Shown in pieces: positions 34,560 through 42,959 of a DNA stretch of 60,074 bases (its first letter is position 1; the number at the start of each line of letters is the position of its first letter). The stretch covers positions 1-60,074 of the forward strand of contig DASPJR010000019.1 in NCBI GenBank assembly GCA_035628505.1. The letters run 5' to 3'. The DNA is from DASPJR01 sp035628505. GTDB lineage: Bacteria; Planctomycetota; SZUA-567; H5-PLA8. The notes beneath the pieces were generated by a model. It saw nothing but the letters and a program-made list of their open reading frames with translations. It was not told the origin of the DNA and searched no databases. Both the position numbers and the translations under genes were made by a program.

Positions 34560-35402
34560 ATGAAAATCGGCGTCTTTGGACTCGGCATTATTGGAACAGC
34601 CTGGGCGGATAATCTCGTCGCCGACGGGCACGAGGTCTTCCGCTGGAATCGCACGCCTAAAAACAATCCAGGCTTTACCGCCAGCGCGCCTGATGCCGCG
34701 GCAAAAGCCGAGATGCTCTTCATCGTCGTCTCAGATCCGGCGGCGGTACAGAGCGTGCTCGATCAAATTCTTCCGGTGCTCAAGTCCGGGCAGATCGTCA
34801 TTCAATCGAGCACGATTTCTCCTGAGGCCTCACGCAGCTTCGCGGCACAGGTCCAGAAGACTGGCGCCGCGTTCCTCGAAGCGCCCTTCACCGGCAGCAA
34901 GCCCGCAGCGGAGGCACGCAAGACTGTGTACTTCATCGGCGGCGACATGGACGTGCTCGAGCGCGCCAGGCCGGTGCTTGCGGGACTGAGCAGCCATATT
35001 GAACACATCGGCACGGTCGGCAGCGCATCGGCACTGAAGCTGGCCATGAATGTGAACATCGCGCTTGTCTCGGAAGCGCTGTGCGAAAGCCTTGCGCTGG
35101 CACGCGCGGCCGGGATATCGGATGAAAAATATTTCGCGGTGCTCAAATTGAATTCGTCGCATTCAAAAATGGCGGATCTGAAGCAGGGCAAGCTGCAGAC
35201 AAAGGATTACACGCCACAGTTCTCGCTGAAGCACATGGCCAAGGACCTGCGTCTGGCGCTTGGCTCGGTGGACGCGTTGAACCTTCCGCAGACGCGCGGC
35301 CTGGTGAAGCTCTATGAACAGGGCCTTGCCAGCGGCTGGGGCGATGACGATTTTATAGCACTCATGCGCCTCATCGATGATGCACGCCATTCACATCCCT
35401 GA
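34560..35402 (+). CDS. NAD(P)-dependent beta-hydroxyacid dehydrogenase (3-hydroxyisobutyrate dehydrogenase family)
   Basis: 280 residues, preceded by GAGGGG at good spacing. The N-terminal Rossmann domain opens with MKIGVFGLGIIGTAWADNL (GxGxxG), followed by FRWNRTPKNN; Arg in the NRTP motif favours NADPH over NADH. Family features continue: the substrate-binding segment FLEAPFTGSKPAAEARKTVY (normally DAPVSGG), and the catalytic lysine in GSASALKLAMNVNIALVSEA. The C-terminal all-helical domain ends with the usual FSLKHMAKDLRLALGSVDAL. Close relatives reduce glyoxylate, succinic semialdehyde or tartronate semialdehyde, or oxidise 3-hydroxyisobutyrate; the substrate cannot be chosen here. It is followed by an SDR gene after about 50 bp, in the same direction. 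Confidence 0.85.
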   Translation: MKIGVFGLGIIGTAWADNLVADGHEVFRWNRTPKNNPGFTASAPDAAAKAEMLFIVVSDPAAVQSVLDQILPVLKSGQIVIQSSTISPEASRSFAAQVQKTGAAFLEAPFTGSKPAAEARKTVYFIGGDMDVLERARPVLAGLSSHIEHIGTVGSASALKLAMNVNIALVSEALCESLALARAAGISDEKYFAVLKLNSSHSKMADLKQGKLQTKDYTPQFSLKHMAKDLRLALGSVDALNLPQTRGLVKLYEQGLASGWGDDDFIALMRLIDDARHSHP

Positions 35403-35452
35403 TTTGATTCGTTGGCTCGAAATATGATTACGCTTTTCAGGAGAGCGGAGCT

Positions 35453-36157
35453 ATGGCTGCTGATACAAGAGTCGCGGTGGTCACGGGCGGTAATCGCGGG
35501 CTGGGTCTGGAGACCTGCCGTCAACTGGCGCGTCTGGGTTACGCGGTGCTTCTCACCAGCCGTGATGAAAAAAGCGGCACGGCTGCTGTCGCGGAATTGA
35601 AGAGCCAGAACCTCAATGTTTCGTATTACCGCCTTGATGTGACCGATCCGGCAAGCATTGGGGCGCTGATCGAGCATATCGGAAAGCTTGGCCGGATCGA
35701 TGCGCTGGTGAATAACGCGGCAGTGCTGATCGATTCGGGCAAAAGCATTTTTGAAATCACCACCGAACTGCTCGAGAAGACCATGCGCAGCAACGTCTAT
35801 GGCCCGCTGGAGCTCTGCCAGCGCGTGGTGCCGCTGATGCGACAGCGCAATTACGGGCGAATCGTCAACGTCTCCTCGCGCGGCGGGCAGCTTTCAACGA
35901 TAGCAAACTTCGCCCCCGCTTACTGCATTTCAAAAACAGCGCTGAACGCGGTGACAGGCCATGTCGCGCTCGCGTGCAAGGGCACCAACGTGCTGGTCAA
36001 TTCGGTCTGCCCTGGCTGGGTGCGCACGGATATGGGTGGCCGTGACGCGCCGCGCACGGTGGAAGAGGGCGCCGACACGATCGTCTGGGCGGCGACACTC
36101 CCCGACGGCGGTCCCAGCGGCGGATTCTTTGCCGACCGCGCGCCGATACCGTGGTGA
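35453..36157 (+). CDS. Short-chain dehydrogenase/reductase (carbonyl reductase type)
   Basis: 234 residues, with GGAGAGCGGAG just before the ATG. Classical SDR signature: VAVVTGGNRGLGLETCRQLA (TGxxxGxG), DVTDPASI, LVNNAAV, the active-site Ser in IVNVSSRGGQLST, and Tyr/Lys in YCISKTALNAVTGHVALACK. PGWVRTDMGG closes the cofactor site. The TGGNRGLG start and absence of the 40-residue insertion of human carbonyl reductases resemble plant and bacterial reductases that use NADPH. The substrate is unknown. It follows the hydroxyacid dehydrogenase gene and precedes two sulfatase genes; whether the four are co-transcribed is uncertain, with about 80 bp between this gene and the first sulfatase. Confidence 0.88.
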   Translation: MAADTRVAVVTGGNRGLGLETCRQLARLGYAVLLTSRDEKSGTAAVAELKSQNLNVSYYRLDVTDPASIGALIEHIGKLGRIDALVNNAAVLIDSGKSIFEITTELLEKTMRSNVYGPLELCQRVVPLMRQRNYGRIVNVSSRGGQLSTIANFAPAYCISKTALNAVTGHVALACKGTNVLVNSVCPGWVRTDMGGRDAPRTVEEGADTIVWAATLPDGGPSGGFFADRAPIPW

Positions 36158-36235
36158 CTTCCGCGTTTCCAAATTTTTGAAACATCTGCCTTCCGCGGGG
36201 TACGTATTCATTATTCCACGGAGGTCTTACCAACG

Positions 36236-37678
36236 ATGCGAATGCGTGTGGCGTTTTTTCTATGTGTGCTCTTCTGCGGCGCATTGTCCGCTGGCGAGGG
36301 CGCAAACAAGCCGAACATCCTCTGGCTGATCGCCGAGGATTTCGGTCCGCACCTGAGCTGCTACGGCACCAAAGAAGTGTTCTCGCCGAATCTCGACAAG
36401 CTCGCGGCTGAGGGCGTGCGCTACACGCGCTTCTATACGACCGCTCCGGTGTGTTCGCCGAGCCGCTCGGCGTTCATGACGGGCATGTATCAAACCACCA
36501 TCGGCGCGCATCACCACCGTTCCCATCGCGATGACGGGTATAAACTGCCAGCCGGCGTGCGCCTGCTCACGGATTGGTTCCGTGACGCGGGTTACACGAC
36601 TGCCAATGTTGTGCAATTCCCTGAGTCGTTCAAATTCAAAGGGACCGGCAAAACGGATTGGAACTTCACCACAACCCCACCGTTGTTCGAAACCAGGCTG
36701 TGGAGCGACCTGAAGACCAGGCAGCCTTTTTTTGCGCAGGTAAATTTCGATGAGACGCACCGCAAGTTCAAAGCTCCCAAGCGGGCCGACCCGGCCAAAG
36801 TGGAGATTCCTCCTTACTATCCCGATCATGCGGTGACGCGCGATGATTGGGCCGCGTACCTCGATTCAGCCAGCGAGCTCGACCGCAAAATCGGCCTGAT
36901 CCTCGAGCAGCTCGAGCGTGATGGACTTGCGGATAACACGATTGTTGTCTTCTTCGGCGATAATGGACAAGCACATGTCCGTGGAAAACAGTTCTGCTAC
37001 GAGTCAGGCCTGCACGTTCCGCTGATCATCAAGTTCCCGAAAAACGTTCCGGTTCCGCAGCATTTCAAATCCGGCAGTGTCGATTCACGGCTGCTCGAAG
37101 CGATCGATCTGGCGCCGACGATGCTGGCTCTCGCAGGCGCCAGCAAACCCGCAGGCATGCAGGGCGAAATATTTCTGGGAGAAAAAGCAGGCCAGCCCAA
37201 GCAGTACGCCTTCGGCGCGCGCGACCGCTGCGACGAAACGCCCTTCCGTTTCCGGACCGTACGCGAAAGCCGCTACCGCTACATCCGCAACTTCACGCCT
37301 GACAAGCCCCTCCTCCAGGCCAACGCCTACAAGGAAGCGCAATATCCGGTATGGAACCTGCTCAAGAAGCTGCATGCCGAGGGCAAGCTCACGCCGGAAC
37401 AGGCACGACTATGCGAGCCCACGATGCCCGAAGAGGAACTCTACGATCTCGAGACAGATCCGCACGAGATCAAGAACCTGGCGAAGTCTGCAGAGCATCA
37501 GGAAGTTCTCACGCGGTTGCGCAGCGTGCTCGAGAAGTGGATCGTTGACACCGACGATAAGGGCCGCATCGCCGAAGCACCCGAGTTGATCAAAGCCAAA
37601 GGTGTCACAAAAGCGGGTACGCATCCCAACACCGGCTATCTGCAGGACGGCTCGTCAACTGCCGGTCCAAAGAAGTAA
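36236..37678 (+). CDS. Secreted sulfatase (heparan N-sulfatase-like)
   Basis: 480 residues with a signal peptide (MRMRVAFFLCVLFCGALSA) and a GGAGG ribosome site upstream. NILWLIAEDFGPHLSCYGT supplies N-terminal metal ligands. The sulfatase signature CSPSRSAFMTG begins at Cys73, the residue converted to formylglycine in this family (CxPSR). IVVFFGDNGQAHVRGKQFCY supplies the second metal-binding Asp-Asn pair. The C-terminal domain includes AFGARDRCDETPFRFRTVRE and EEELYDLETDPHEIKNLAKS, typical of N-sulfoglucosamine sulfohydrolase-like enzymes. It should hydrolyse sulfate esters or N-sulfates of a polysaccharide in the periplasm. The maturation enzyme is not in the window. A second sulfatase starts 14 bp downstream, so the two are probably expressed together. 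Confidence 0.92.
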   Translation: MRMRVAFFLCVLFCGALSAGEGANKPNILWLIAEDFGPHLSCYGTKEVFSPNLDKLAAEGVRYTRFYTTAPVCSPSRSAFMTGMYQTTIGAHHHRSHRDDGYKLPAGVRLLTDWFRDAGYTTANVVQFPESFKFKGTGKTDWNFTTTPPLFETRLWSDLKTRQPFFAQVNFDETHRKFKAPKRADPAKVEIPPYYPDHAVTRDDWAAYLDSASELDRKIGLILEQLERDGLADNTIVVFFGDNGQAHVRGKQFCYESGLHVPLIIKFPKNVPVPQHFKSGSVDSRLLEAIDLAPTMLALAGASKPAGMQGEIFLGEKAGQPKQYAFGARDRCDETPFRFRTVRESRYRYIRNFTPDKPLLQANAYKEAQYPVWNLLKKLHAEGKLTPEQARLCEPTMPEEELYDLETDPHEIKNLAKSAEHQEVLTRLRSVLEKWIVDTDDKGRIAEAPELIKAKGVTKAGTHPNTGYLQDGSSTAGPKK

Positions 37679-37692
37679 GCGGAGCGTTTTAT

Positions 37693-39222
37693 ATGCATAG
37701 ACTATGTTGTATCGTCATTCTGATCGCGTGTGCCGTCGCGCTGGGTGGCGAATCGCCGAATATCGTCTACATCCTCGCTGATGACCTCGGCTATGGCGAC
37801 GTCTCGTGCCTCAACAAAGATTCCAGGATCAAGACGCCGAACATGGATCGCCTCGCGCAGCAGGGCATGATTTTCACCGATGCCCATTCCGGCTCAGCGG
37901 TGTGCACGCCGACGCGCTACGGCATTCTAACCGGACGCTACGCCTGGCGGACGCATCTGCGAGCCGGCGTGTTATGGGGATTCTCAAAGCCGCTCATCGC
38001 CGCCGACCGTCCCACCGTCGCTTCGCTGCTCAAGCAGAAAGGCTATTACACCGCATGCATCGGCAAATGGCACCTGGGCATGGGCTGGCCGTTCAACAAG
38101 CCTGAAGAAGCAGACGCGTGGAAGTTCAAATCCTCGGGTTCGCCGGATATCGATTACAGCAAGCCGATCACCGACGGCCCGCTTGCGCGCGGCTTCGATT
38201 ATTACTTCGGCATCAGCGCATCTCTCGACATGGCGCCGTGGTGTTTGATTGAAAATGACCGCACTATCGGCATTCCATCTGAAACCAAGGCCATGTGGCA
38301 AAAACGAACCGGTCCAACGTTGCCGGGCTTCAAGCACGAAGACATTCTTCCCGCGCTGACCAGGAAAACAGTCGACGTGATTCAGCAGTGCGCCAAAGCG
38401 AAAGAACGCGGGCCGTTTTTCATTTACATGCCGCTGAATTCGCCGCACACGCCAGTAGCTCCAAATGCTGAATTCAAAGACAAGAGCGGCATCGGTGACT
38501 ATGGTGACTTTGTCCTGGAGACCGACTGGACTATCGGCCAGGTAATGGATGCACTCGAAAAGAACGGCTTCGCCGAGAACACGCTCATCATTGTCACGTC
38601 CGACAATGGTTTTTCCCCACATGCCGATTTCAAGAAGCTCGCCAGCCACGGCCACAATCCCAATTACACGTTCCGCGGAAACAAGGCCGACATCTTCGAA
38701 GGTGGCCATCGCGTGCCGTTCATCGTGCGCTGGCCCGCGAAAATCAAAGCCGGCTCGCGGTGCGACGATCCGGTGTGCCTCACTGATCTGCTGGCGACGT
38801 GCGCAGAAATTGTCGGGTTCACCGTGCCGGAAAACGCAGGCGAAGACAGTGTGAGCCTGCTGCCCGTGCTGCTTGGAACCGCAAAGGCGCCGCTGCGCGA
38901 AGCGACCGTTCACCAGTCGGTCAATGGTTCACTCGCCATCCGGCAGGGAAACTGGAAGCTGGTGATGTGCCCCGATTCCGGCGGCTGGAGCGTGCCCCGC
39001 CCCGATAAGAAAGACGAAATCAAAGGTCTTCCACCGCTGCAGCTTTACGATCTCAATGAAGACATTCGCGAGCAGAAAAATCAGTTCGCGGATAAGCCCG
39101 AAATTGTCGAGAAGCTGCGCGCGCTGCTGCAGAAGTACATCGATGACGGCCGCAGCACGCCAGGCAAACCGCAGGCTAACGATGTGCCCGTGAAAATGAT
39201 TCTTCCCCGCGCAGCGAAGTGA
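37693..39222 (+). CDS. Secreted arylsulfatase family protein
   Basis: 509 residues with a signal peptide (MHRLCCIVILIACAVALGG). Metal-binding ILADDLGYGDVSCLNKDS lies at residues 27-44 (Asp30, Asp31). The formylglycine motif CTPTRYGILTGRYAWRT starts at Cys71; CTPTR rather than CxPSR is an accepted variant. Further family features are YTACIGKWHLGMGWPFNKPE, FFIYMPLNSPHTPVAPNAEF, LIIVTSDNGFSPHADFKKLA and a long C-terminal region with LATCAEIVGFTVPENAGEDS. This matches the arylsulfatase A/B type common in marine and gut PVC bacteria. It is distinct from the preceding sulfatase in sequence, so the pair probably removes different sulfates from one glycan. The start codon follows the previous stop by 14 bp. 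Confidence 0.92.
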   Translation: MHRLCCIVILIACAVALGGESPNIVYILADDLGYGDVSCLNKDSRIKTPNMDRLAQQGMIFTDAHSGSAVCTPTRYGILTGRYAWRTHLRAGVLWGFSKPLIAADRPTVASLLKQKGYYTACIGKWHLGMGWPFNKPEEADAWKFKSSGSPDIDYSKPITDGPLARGFDYYFGISASLDMAPWCLIENDRTIGIPSETKAMWQKRTGPTLPGFKHEDILPALTRKTVDVIQQCAKAKERGPFFIYMPLNSPHTPVAPNAEFKDKSGIGDYGDFVLETDWTIGQVMDALEKNGFAENTLIIVTSDNGFSPHADFKKLASHGHNPNYTFRGNKADIFEGGHRVPFIVRWPAKIKAGSRCDDPVCLTDLLATCAEIVGFTVPENAGEDSVSLLPVLLGTAKAPLREATVHQSVNGSLAIRQGNWKLVMCPDSGGWSVPRPDKKDEIKGLPPLQLYDLNEDIREQKNQFADKPEIVEKLRALLQKYIDDGRSTPGKPQANDVPVKMILPRAAK

Positions 39223-39244
39223 ATGTGCTCCGCTTTTCGTTCAC

Positions 39245-40834
39245 CTACTGGCCGCGGCGCTCAAGGCCTTGCTTCGGCGATTCAGCGACGCGAGCAGCGG
39301 CTGATGCTCCCGTAGACTTGCGGATGCGGAAGAGCTGGTCATCCGCTGTCGCTGCGACGAGTTCACATTTCTCGTTCAGGAACCTGAAATAATTCGGCGT
39401 CAGGTTGCTGCCCCAGACGTAATCGTAATTGGCAAAAACCTCGTCCCATTTCACGCCGCTCGGCGGCTCGTACACTTCAATGCCGCGCGACTTCGGTGGT
39501 ACCTTGAAGCGCAGCGGCTGCTGGCTGGCGATCGCAAAGAGCGAAGGAACGTAGGTATGGCGCTCAATCGTCGCATAGTGAATCGTGTGCCTGAGCGTGC
39601 GCTTGACCGCGCGGCCGCGCGAATAGGGATCCTCATAGAGTGTGATGGGATAGACGCGGGCGCCAGGTTCGAGCTTTTCAATCAGCCGCAGTTGCGTTTC
39701 GATGCGCGGGTCCATTTCGTTCCACGCCTGGTAGATCGCCCCCATTCGCACAAGCAGAATCACGCACACCAGGAAAAAGGCGGTACGCGCGACCGAGCGC
39801 CGCAGCATCAACTGGCCGGAGAGGCCGATCAGCAGCGCCGCCGGCGGCAGGAAGCGAATGTCCGTTCCCCACGAGGTAAAAAGTGTCTTCGGAAAGGCCA
39901 GATAAAGGAACACGAGGAAGCAGCCGGCCGCAAAAACGCGCGCGTCTTTCCAGACCACTTTGCACCTGGACAGCACGATGGCTACGACGGTCGTCAGCGC
40001 TATCGCAAAGAGCAGATCAAACAGGTGATCGTACGTGCGAAACAGCACAGAAAAATCTTTGAGCTTGTCCAGCACCGTGCTCCAGACGATTTTCCCGACC
40101 GTGCCGCCGCTGCTCATGAATGCTTTAAACGCAATCACCGGCGGTACCAGCGGCACGAGTGAAACGATGGTGGCGAGCCGGATCCGCCGCGCGGCTAGAA
40201 CGTCCGCCGCGCACACCACAACGCAGCTGAAACCCAGGAAACTGTACGCCGAGAGATGCGCGAGATAACTGGCGAAGAACAGCACCGTCACCAACAGAAA
40301 ACGCCAGACAGTCCAGTGGGGATGAAAGCGCAGCCATGCCGCGAAGGCGATCAGAAACATGCCGACGCCAAAAACGTAATTCACGAAGCCGGTCAAAAAC
40401 ATCATGTTGTATGACAGAAAGGCGCAGAGCGGCGCGAGCCATGTCGCTCGGCCGTGAAGGGTTCTTCCAAAAATGTGGCAGCCCAGGCAGAAAACCAGCA
40501 CGGTCAGCGTTAAAAAGATTTTTCCGGCCGTTTGAAGCGAAACCACGCTCAGCAGCACCGGAACCACCAGATCCATTGCGAGATTTGGAATTGGGTTCAG
40601 CGAGATGTCGTACTGCGTTGCGAATTCAGGCGCTTCGTTCAAGTGGTGCAGAATGTACATGCGCGCCAGGTGGTTGGGATAATCCATCAAGGGCACGTGA
40701 CGCACCAGCCAGATTGGAGCACAGAGAAGAAAGATGACGGCAGCGAAAACTGCCGCGTACGCTTTCAGATCCATCACATCGGTTGCAGGGTATTTTTTTT
40801 CAGGAGCATGCTGCTTCAATATCGTTTCATTCAT
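39245..40834 (-). CDS. Polytopic membrane protein, glycosyltransferase-like (function unknown)
   Basis: 529 residues if started at ATG 40834, which has AAAGG immediately before it; a frame extends to 40933, so the start is uncertain. About ten hydrophobic segments are visible, for example AAVFAAVIFLLCAPIWLV, FLTGFVNYVFGVGMFLIAFA, FLLVTVLFFASYLAHLSAYS and RSVARTAFFLVCVILLVRMG. After the first helix comes the loop RHVPLMDYPNHLARMYILHH, with an acidic residue after TM1 as in the periplasmic loop of GT-C enzymes. The last 130 residues are soluble and contain PITLYEDPYSRGRAVKRTLR. I infer a lipid-linked sugar transferase or related envelope protein, without proof. It converges with the second sulfatase gene, 22 bp away. 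Confidence 0.65.
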   Translation of the reverse strand: MNETILKQHAPEKKYPATDVMDLKAYAAVFAAVIFLLCAPIWLVRHVPLMDYPNHLARMYILHHLNEAPEFATQYDISLNPIPNLAMDLVVPVLLSVVSLQTAGKIFLTLTVLVFCLGCHIFGRTLHGRATWLAPLCAFLSYNMMFLTGFVNYVFGVGMFLIAFAAWLRFHPHWTVWRFLLVTVLFFASYLAHLSAYSFLGFSCVVVCAADVLAARRIRLATIVSLVPLVPPVIAFKAFMSSGGTVGKIVWSTVLDKLKDFSVLFRTYDHLFDLLFAIALTTVVAIVLSRCKVVWKDARVFAAGCFLVFLYLAFPKTLFTSWGTDIRFLPPAALLIGLSGQLMLRRSVARTAFFLVCVILLVRMGAIYQAWNEMDPRIETQLRLIEKLEPGARVYPITLYEDPYSRGRAVKRTLRHTIHYATIERHTYVPSLFAIASQQPLRFKVPPKSRGIEVYEPPSGVKWDEVFANYDYVWGSNLTPNYFRFLNEKCELVAATADDQLFRIRKSTGASAAARVAESPKQGLERRGQ

Positions 40835-40988
40835 CCTTTGCTTTTCCCGAGCCGCGCCCAGCCACATCGGCGCGCTCGGAGAAAAGGAAATAGGGGGCCA
40901 GCGTCCCCCTCGGCGCCACGTTGGAAAACGCAACGAAGCGAAGCAGACTTAGATGGTGAAACGCTATATTAATCAGGCAGAAGCGCGG

Positions 40989-41019
40989 CTCAGCAGCCAG
41001 TTGCCGTGAGGCGGCTGAG
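40989..41019. other. Hairpin between metalloprotease and membrane protein genes
   Basis: CTCAGCAGCC (40989-40998) pairs with GGCGGCTGAG (41010-41019), nine of ten positions, around an 11-nt loop. No T-run follows on either strand. It is the only structured element I see in the 250-bp gap 40835-41084 and may end or stabilise the upstream transcript. Confidence 0.35.
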
Positions 41020-41084
41020 AACCACTGTTCCGATTCGTTTTTGACTTTCGCAAACGAAAGGTTTCTCGAACTGTACGGTTTTCA

Positions 41085-42845
41085 TCAGTCTGCTTTGCTT
41101 TTCAGACTTGCACTGAACTCGCTTCCGAGTGCTTCCAGGTCGCGGCCGGTAAATTTCTGAAAAAGCGAGCTGTCGTAGCTGCCTTCGCGCATGTGCTTGT
41201 TCAACTTGCAGACAAGCTCTTTGTCATACGTCTTCTCCGCCCACACCAGGAAAGCGGCGCTGTCCTGGTAGCTGTTGCTGTACTTCGCCTTCAGCGGATT
41301 GATCTTCGGCCTGCGCGCGAGCGGCTCCCAGTTGAACCAGCGCACATAATCGGCGATGCCTTCGACAAGCCAGCCAGGATTGTTTGCGTGCGTGTAGCCC
41401 TGGATCACGTGCGTCAATTCATGAATCACAGTCCCGGTGTCATTCGGATGCGCCTTGATCCAGCCTTCGGCGAACTCGATTTTTGAGCCGATGGCGTGCG
41501 CAATGCCCTTCATGTCCTTGCGGAAAAAAAGTGTGATCTGCCGCGGCGGCGTGTAGCCCTCGCTCTTTAAGCGTTCGGCAATGACGGGAAACTGTTCGTC
41601 AGCATCTTTGAGCGCGCGCTCCGCCCACTCTTTCAGGTCCGGCGTTTCAGAGTAATCGACGTTGATCGCGGCACTGAACTTTTCCGGCGGCGGTGCGCGT
41701 TTCTTATTAATAGCGATTTCGCGAATCGCCAGCCACCCACCGGTCTGCGCCGTCACGCGAATTCGCACGGCCTGCACCGCTTCTTCCTGAAAATCAGCGC
41801 GCGCAACGCCCTTCAGAAATTTTCCAACTTCGCGCCAGCTCTTGCCATCGCTGGAAATTTCGAGCACGCCGTGATCGAGGCGGTTGTCGCCATCGGGTTT
41901 TCCGGTGAGCGCTTCGAGACTTGAGAGTTTCCGCGGCTCGGAGAATGTGACGGTAAACGCGTCGTCGGCCTTCGCGGCTTTGTTACCCCAGTACCACGTC
42001 CCCTCGTTGCCATCGATAGCGAGGTCCGATGTGTTCTGTTTGAACGTTGGCAGCGTCGACTGGATCGACGCGCCGCTTACCGGCAGGTGAAACCTGTTCC
42101 GGAAAAGCAGATTCGACGGAATCTTCTGAAGTGCAAAATCCGGTCCTTCTATCGATACCACCGGCACTTCTGGCGAACCGATGCTGATCCAGGCTGCCTG
42201 AAACGAATAGAATCCCGGCGCGAGCTTCACGCGGCCTTCTTTTGTCAGCATGAAGCTGTTCGAGTCAGTCGCGTTCACCACACGCGCGCCGGCAATGCGC
42301 AGTTCGCGCGGGCCGTCGCCGCTGATCTGAAAACGGTACACGCCTTCTTTTGCAATCTGCAGAAAGCCACTCTGATGCGTTAACGCGCCCTTCGGCTGCG
42401 GTGCAAAGCGTGGCTCGCCTTTTGTGATCGTCGCTTTCGAAAGCGTGCTGATGGCCGGAAGCTTTTCGAACGGCCCGGACGATGCAGCCGTCAGAATTCC
42501 AGGCTCGAGATCCGCAGCCTCCGGCGGCTCATGACGCGCGCATTCAATAAGGAGCGGCTCGCCGACTTTGCCGTCCGGGCGCACGTAAGCGACGGTTAAC
42601 GGCAGCGAGAGCCCCACCCGAAAGGGCCCGCAGATCGCCGGTGATTTGGCCGTGGGCGTCCAGCCGTCGATCGTGTAGCGCAGCGTCCACTCAGACGTCG
42701 GCGCAGGCTCAAAGTCGAGCTCACCGACATCCGTAAAGATTAGCGCGCTCACCTTCAGCTTCGGCGCTGGAATCGCATCAGCTTCCGCACACCACGCCGC
42801 CGCAGAATATAGAATGATTGCCGATAAAACCAGACGCTGCAGCAT
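41085..42845 (-). CDS. Secreted multidomain zinc metalloprotease-like protein (basic secretory protein family)
   Basis: 586 residues from ATG 42845 (GAGGGG upstream). A signal peptide (MLQRLVLSAIILYSAAAWCA) is followed by a chitobiase/beta-hexosaminidase C-terminal-like Ig segment (WTLRYTIDGWTPTAKSPAIC), a PA14-like region at about 125-255 (QSGFLQIAKEGVYRFQISGD then GPRELRIAGARVV), and a discoidin (F5/8 type C) domain at about 270-385 (LAIDGNEGTWYWGNKAAKAD, HGVLEISSDGKSWREVGKFL). The C-terminal 200 residues match the plant/bacterial BSP peptidase family: HELTHVIQGY (about 473) with HExxH-type zinc ligands and NNPGWLVEGIADYVRWF supplying a third. It probably acts outside the cytoplasm on protein or glycoprotein; activity is inferred from the family. 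Confidence 0.85.
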   Translation of the reverse strand: MLQRLVLSAIILYSAAAWCAEADAIPAPKLKVSALIFTDVGELDFEPAPTSEWTLRYTIDGWTPTAKSPAICGPFRVGLSLPLTVAYVRPDGKVGEPLLIECARHEPPEAADLEPGILTAASSGPFEKLPAISTLSKATITKGEPRFAPQPKGALTHQSGFLQIAKEGVYRFQISGDGPRELRIAGARVVNATDSNSFMLTKEGRVKLAPGFYSFQAAWISIGSPEVPVVSIEGPDFALQKIPSNLLFRNRFHLPVSGASIQSTLPTFKQNTSDLAIDGNEGTWYWGNKAAKADDAFTVTFSEPRKLSSLEALTGKPDGDNRLDHGVLEISSDGKSWREVGKFLKGVARADFQEEAVQAVRIRVTAQTGGWLAIREIAINKKRAPPPEKFSAAINVDYSETPDLKEWAERALKDADEQFPVIAERLKSEGYTPPRQITLFFRKDMKGIAHAIGSKIEFAEGWIKAHPNDTGTVIHELTHVIQGYTHANNPGWLVEGIADYVRWFNWEPLARRPKINPLKAKYSNSYQDSAAFLVWAEKTYDKELVCKLNKHMREGSYDSSLFQKFTGRDLEALGSEFSASLKSKAD

Positions 42846-42959
42846 TCGCCCCTCGCTTTCGCTCCGCACGCTGCCTGCACAGCGGCTTCATCAGAAGACG
42901 ACGCTCGCGGTCGTTTCCTTCATAAAAGAATTTTGTACAGAATAATGGAACGCGTGTTT

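Noticed and set aside
37984..38913. Minus-strand frame of 309 codons opposite the second sulfatase
   Set aside because: The sulfatase reading frame carries all catalytic motifs; the antisense frame is a shadow.
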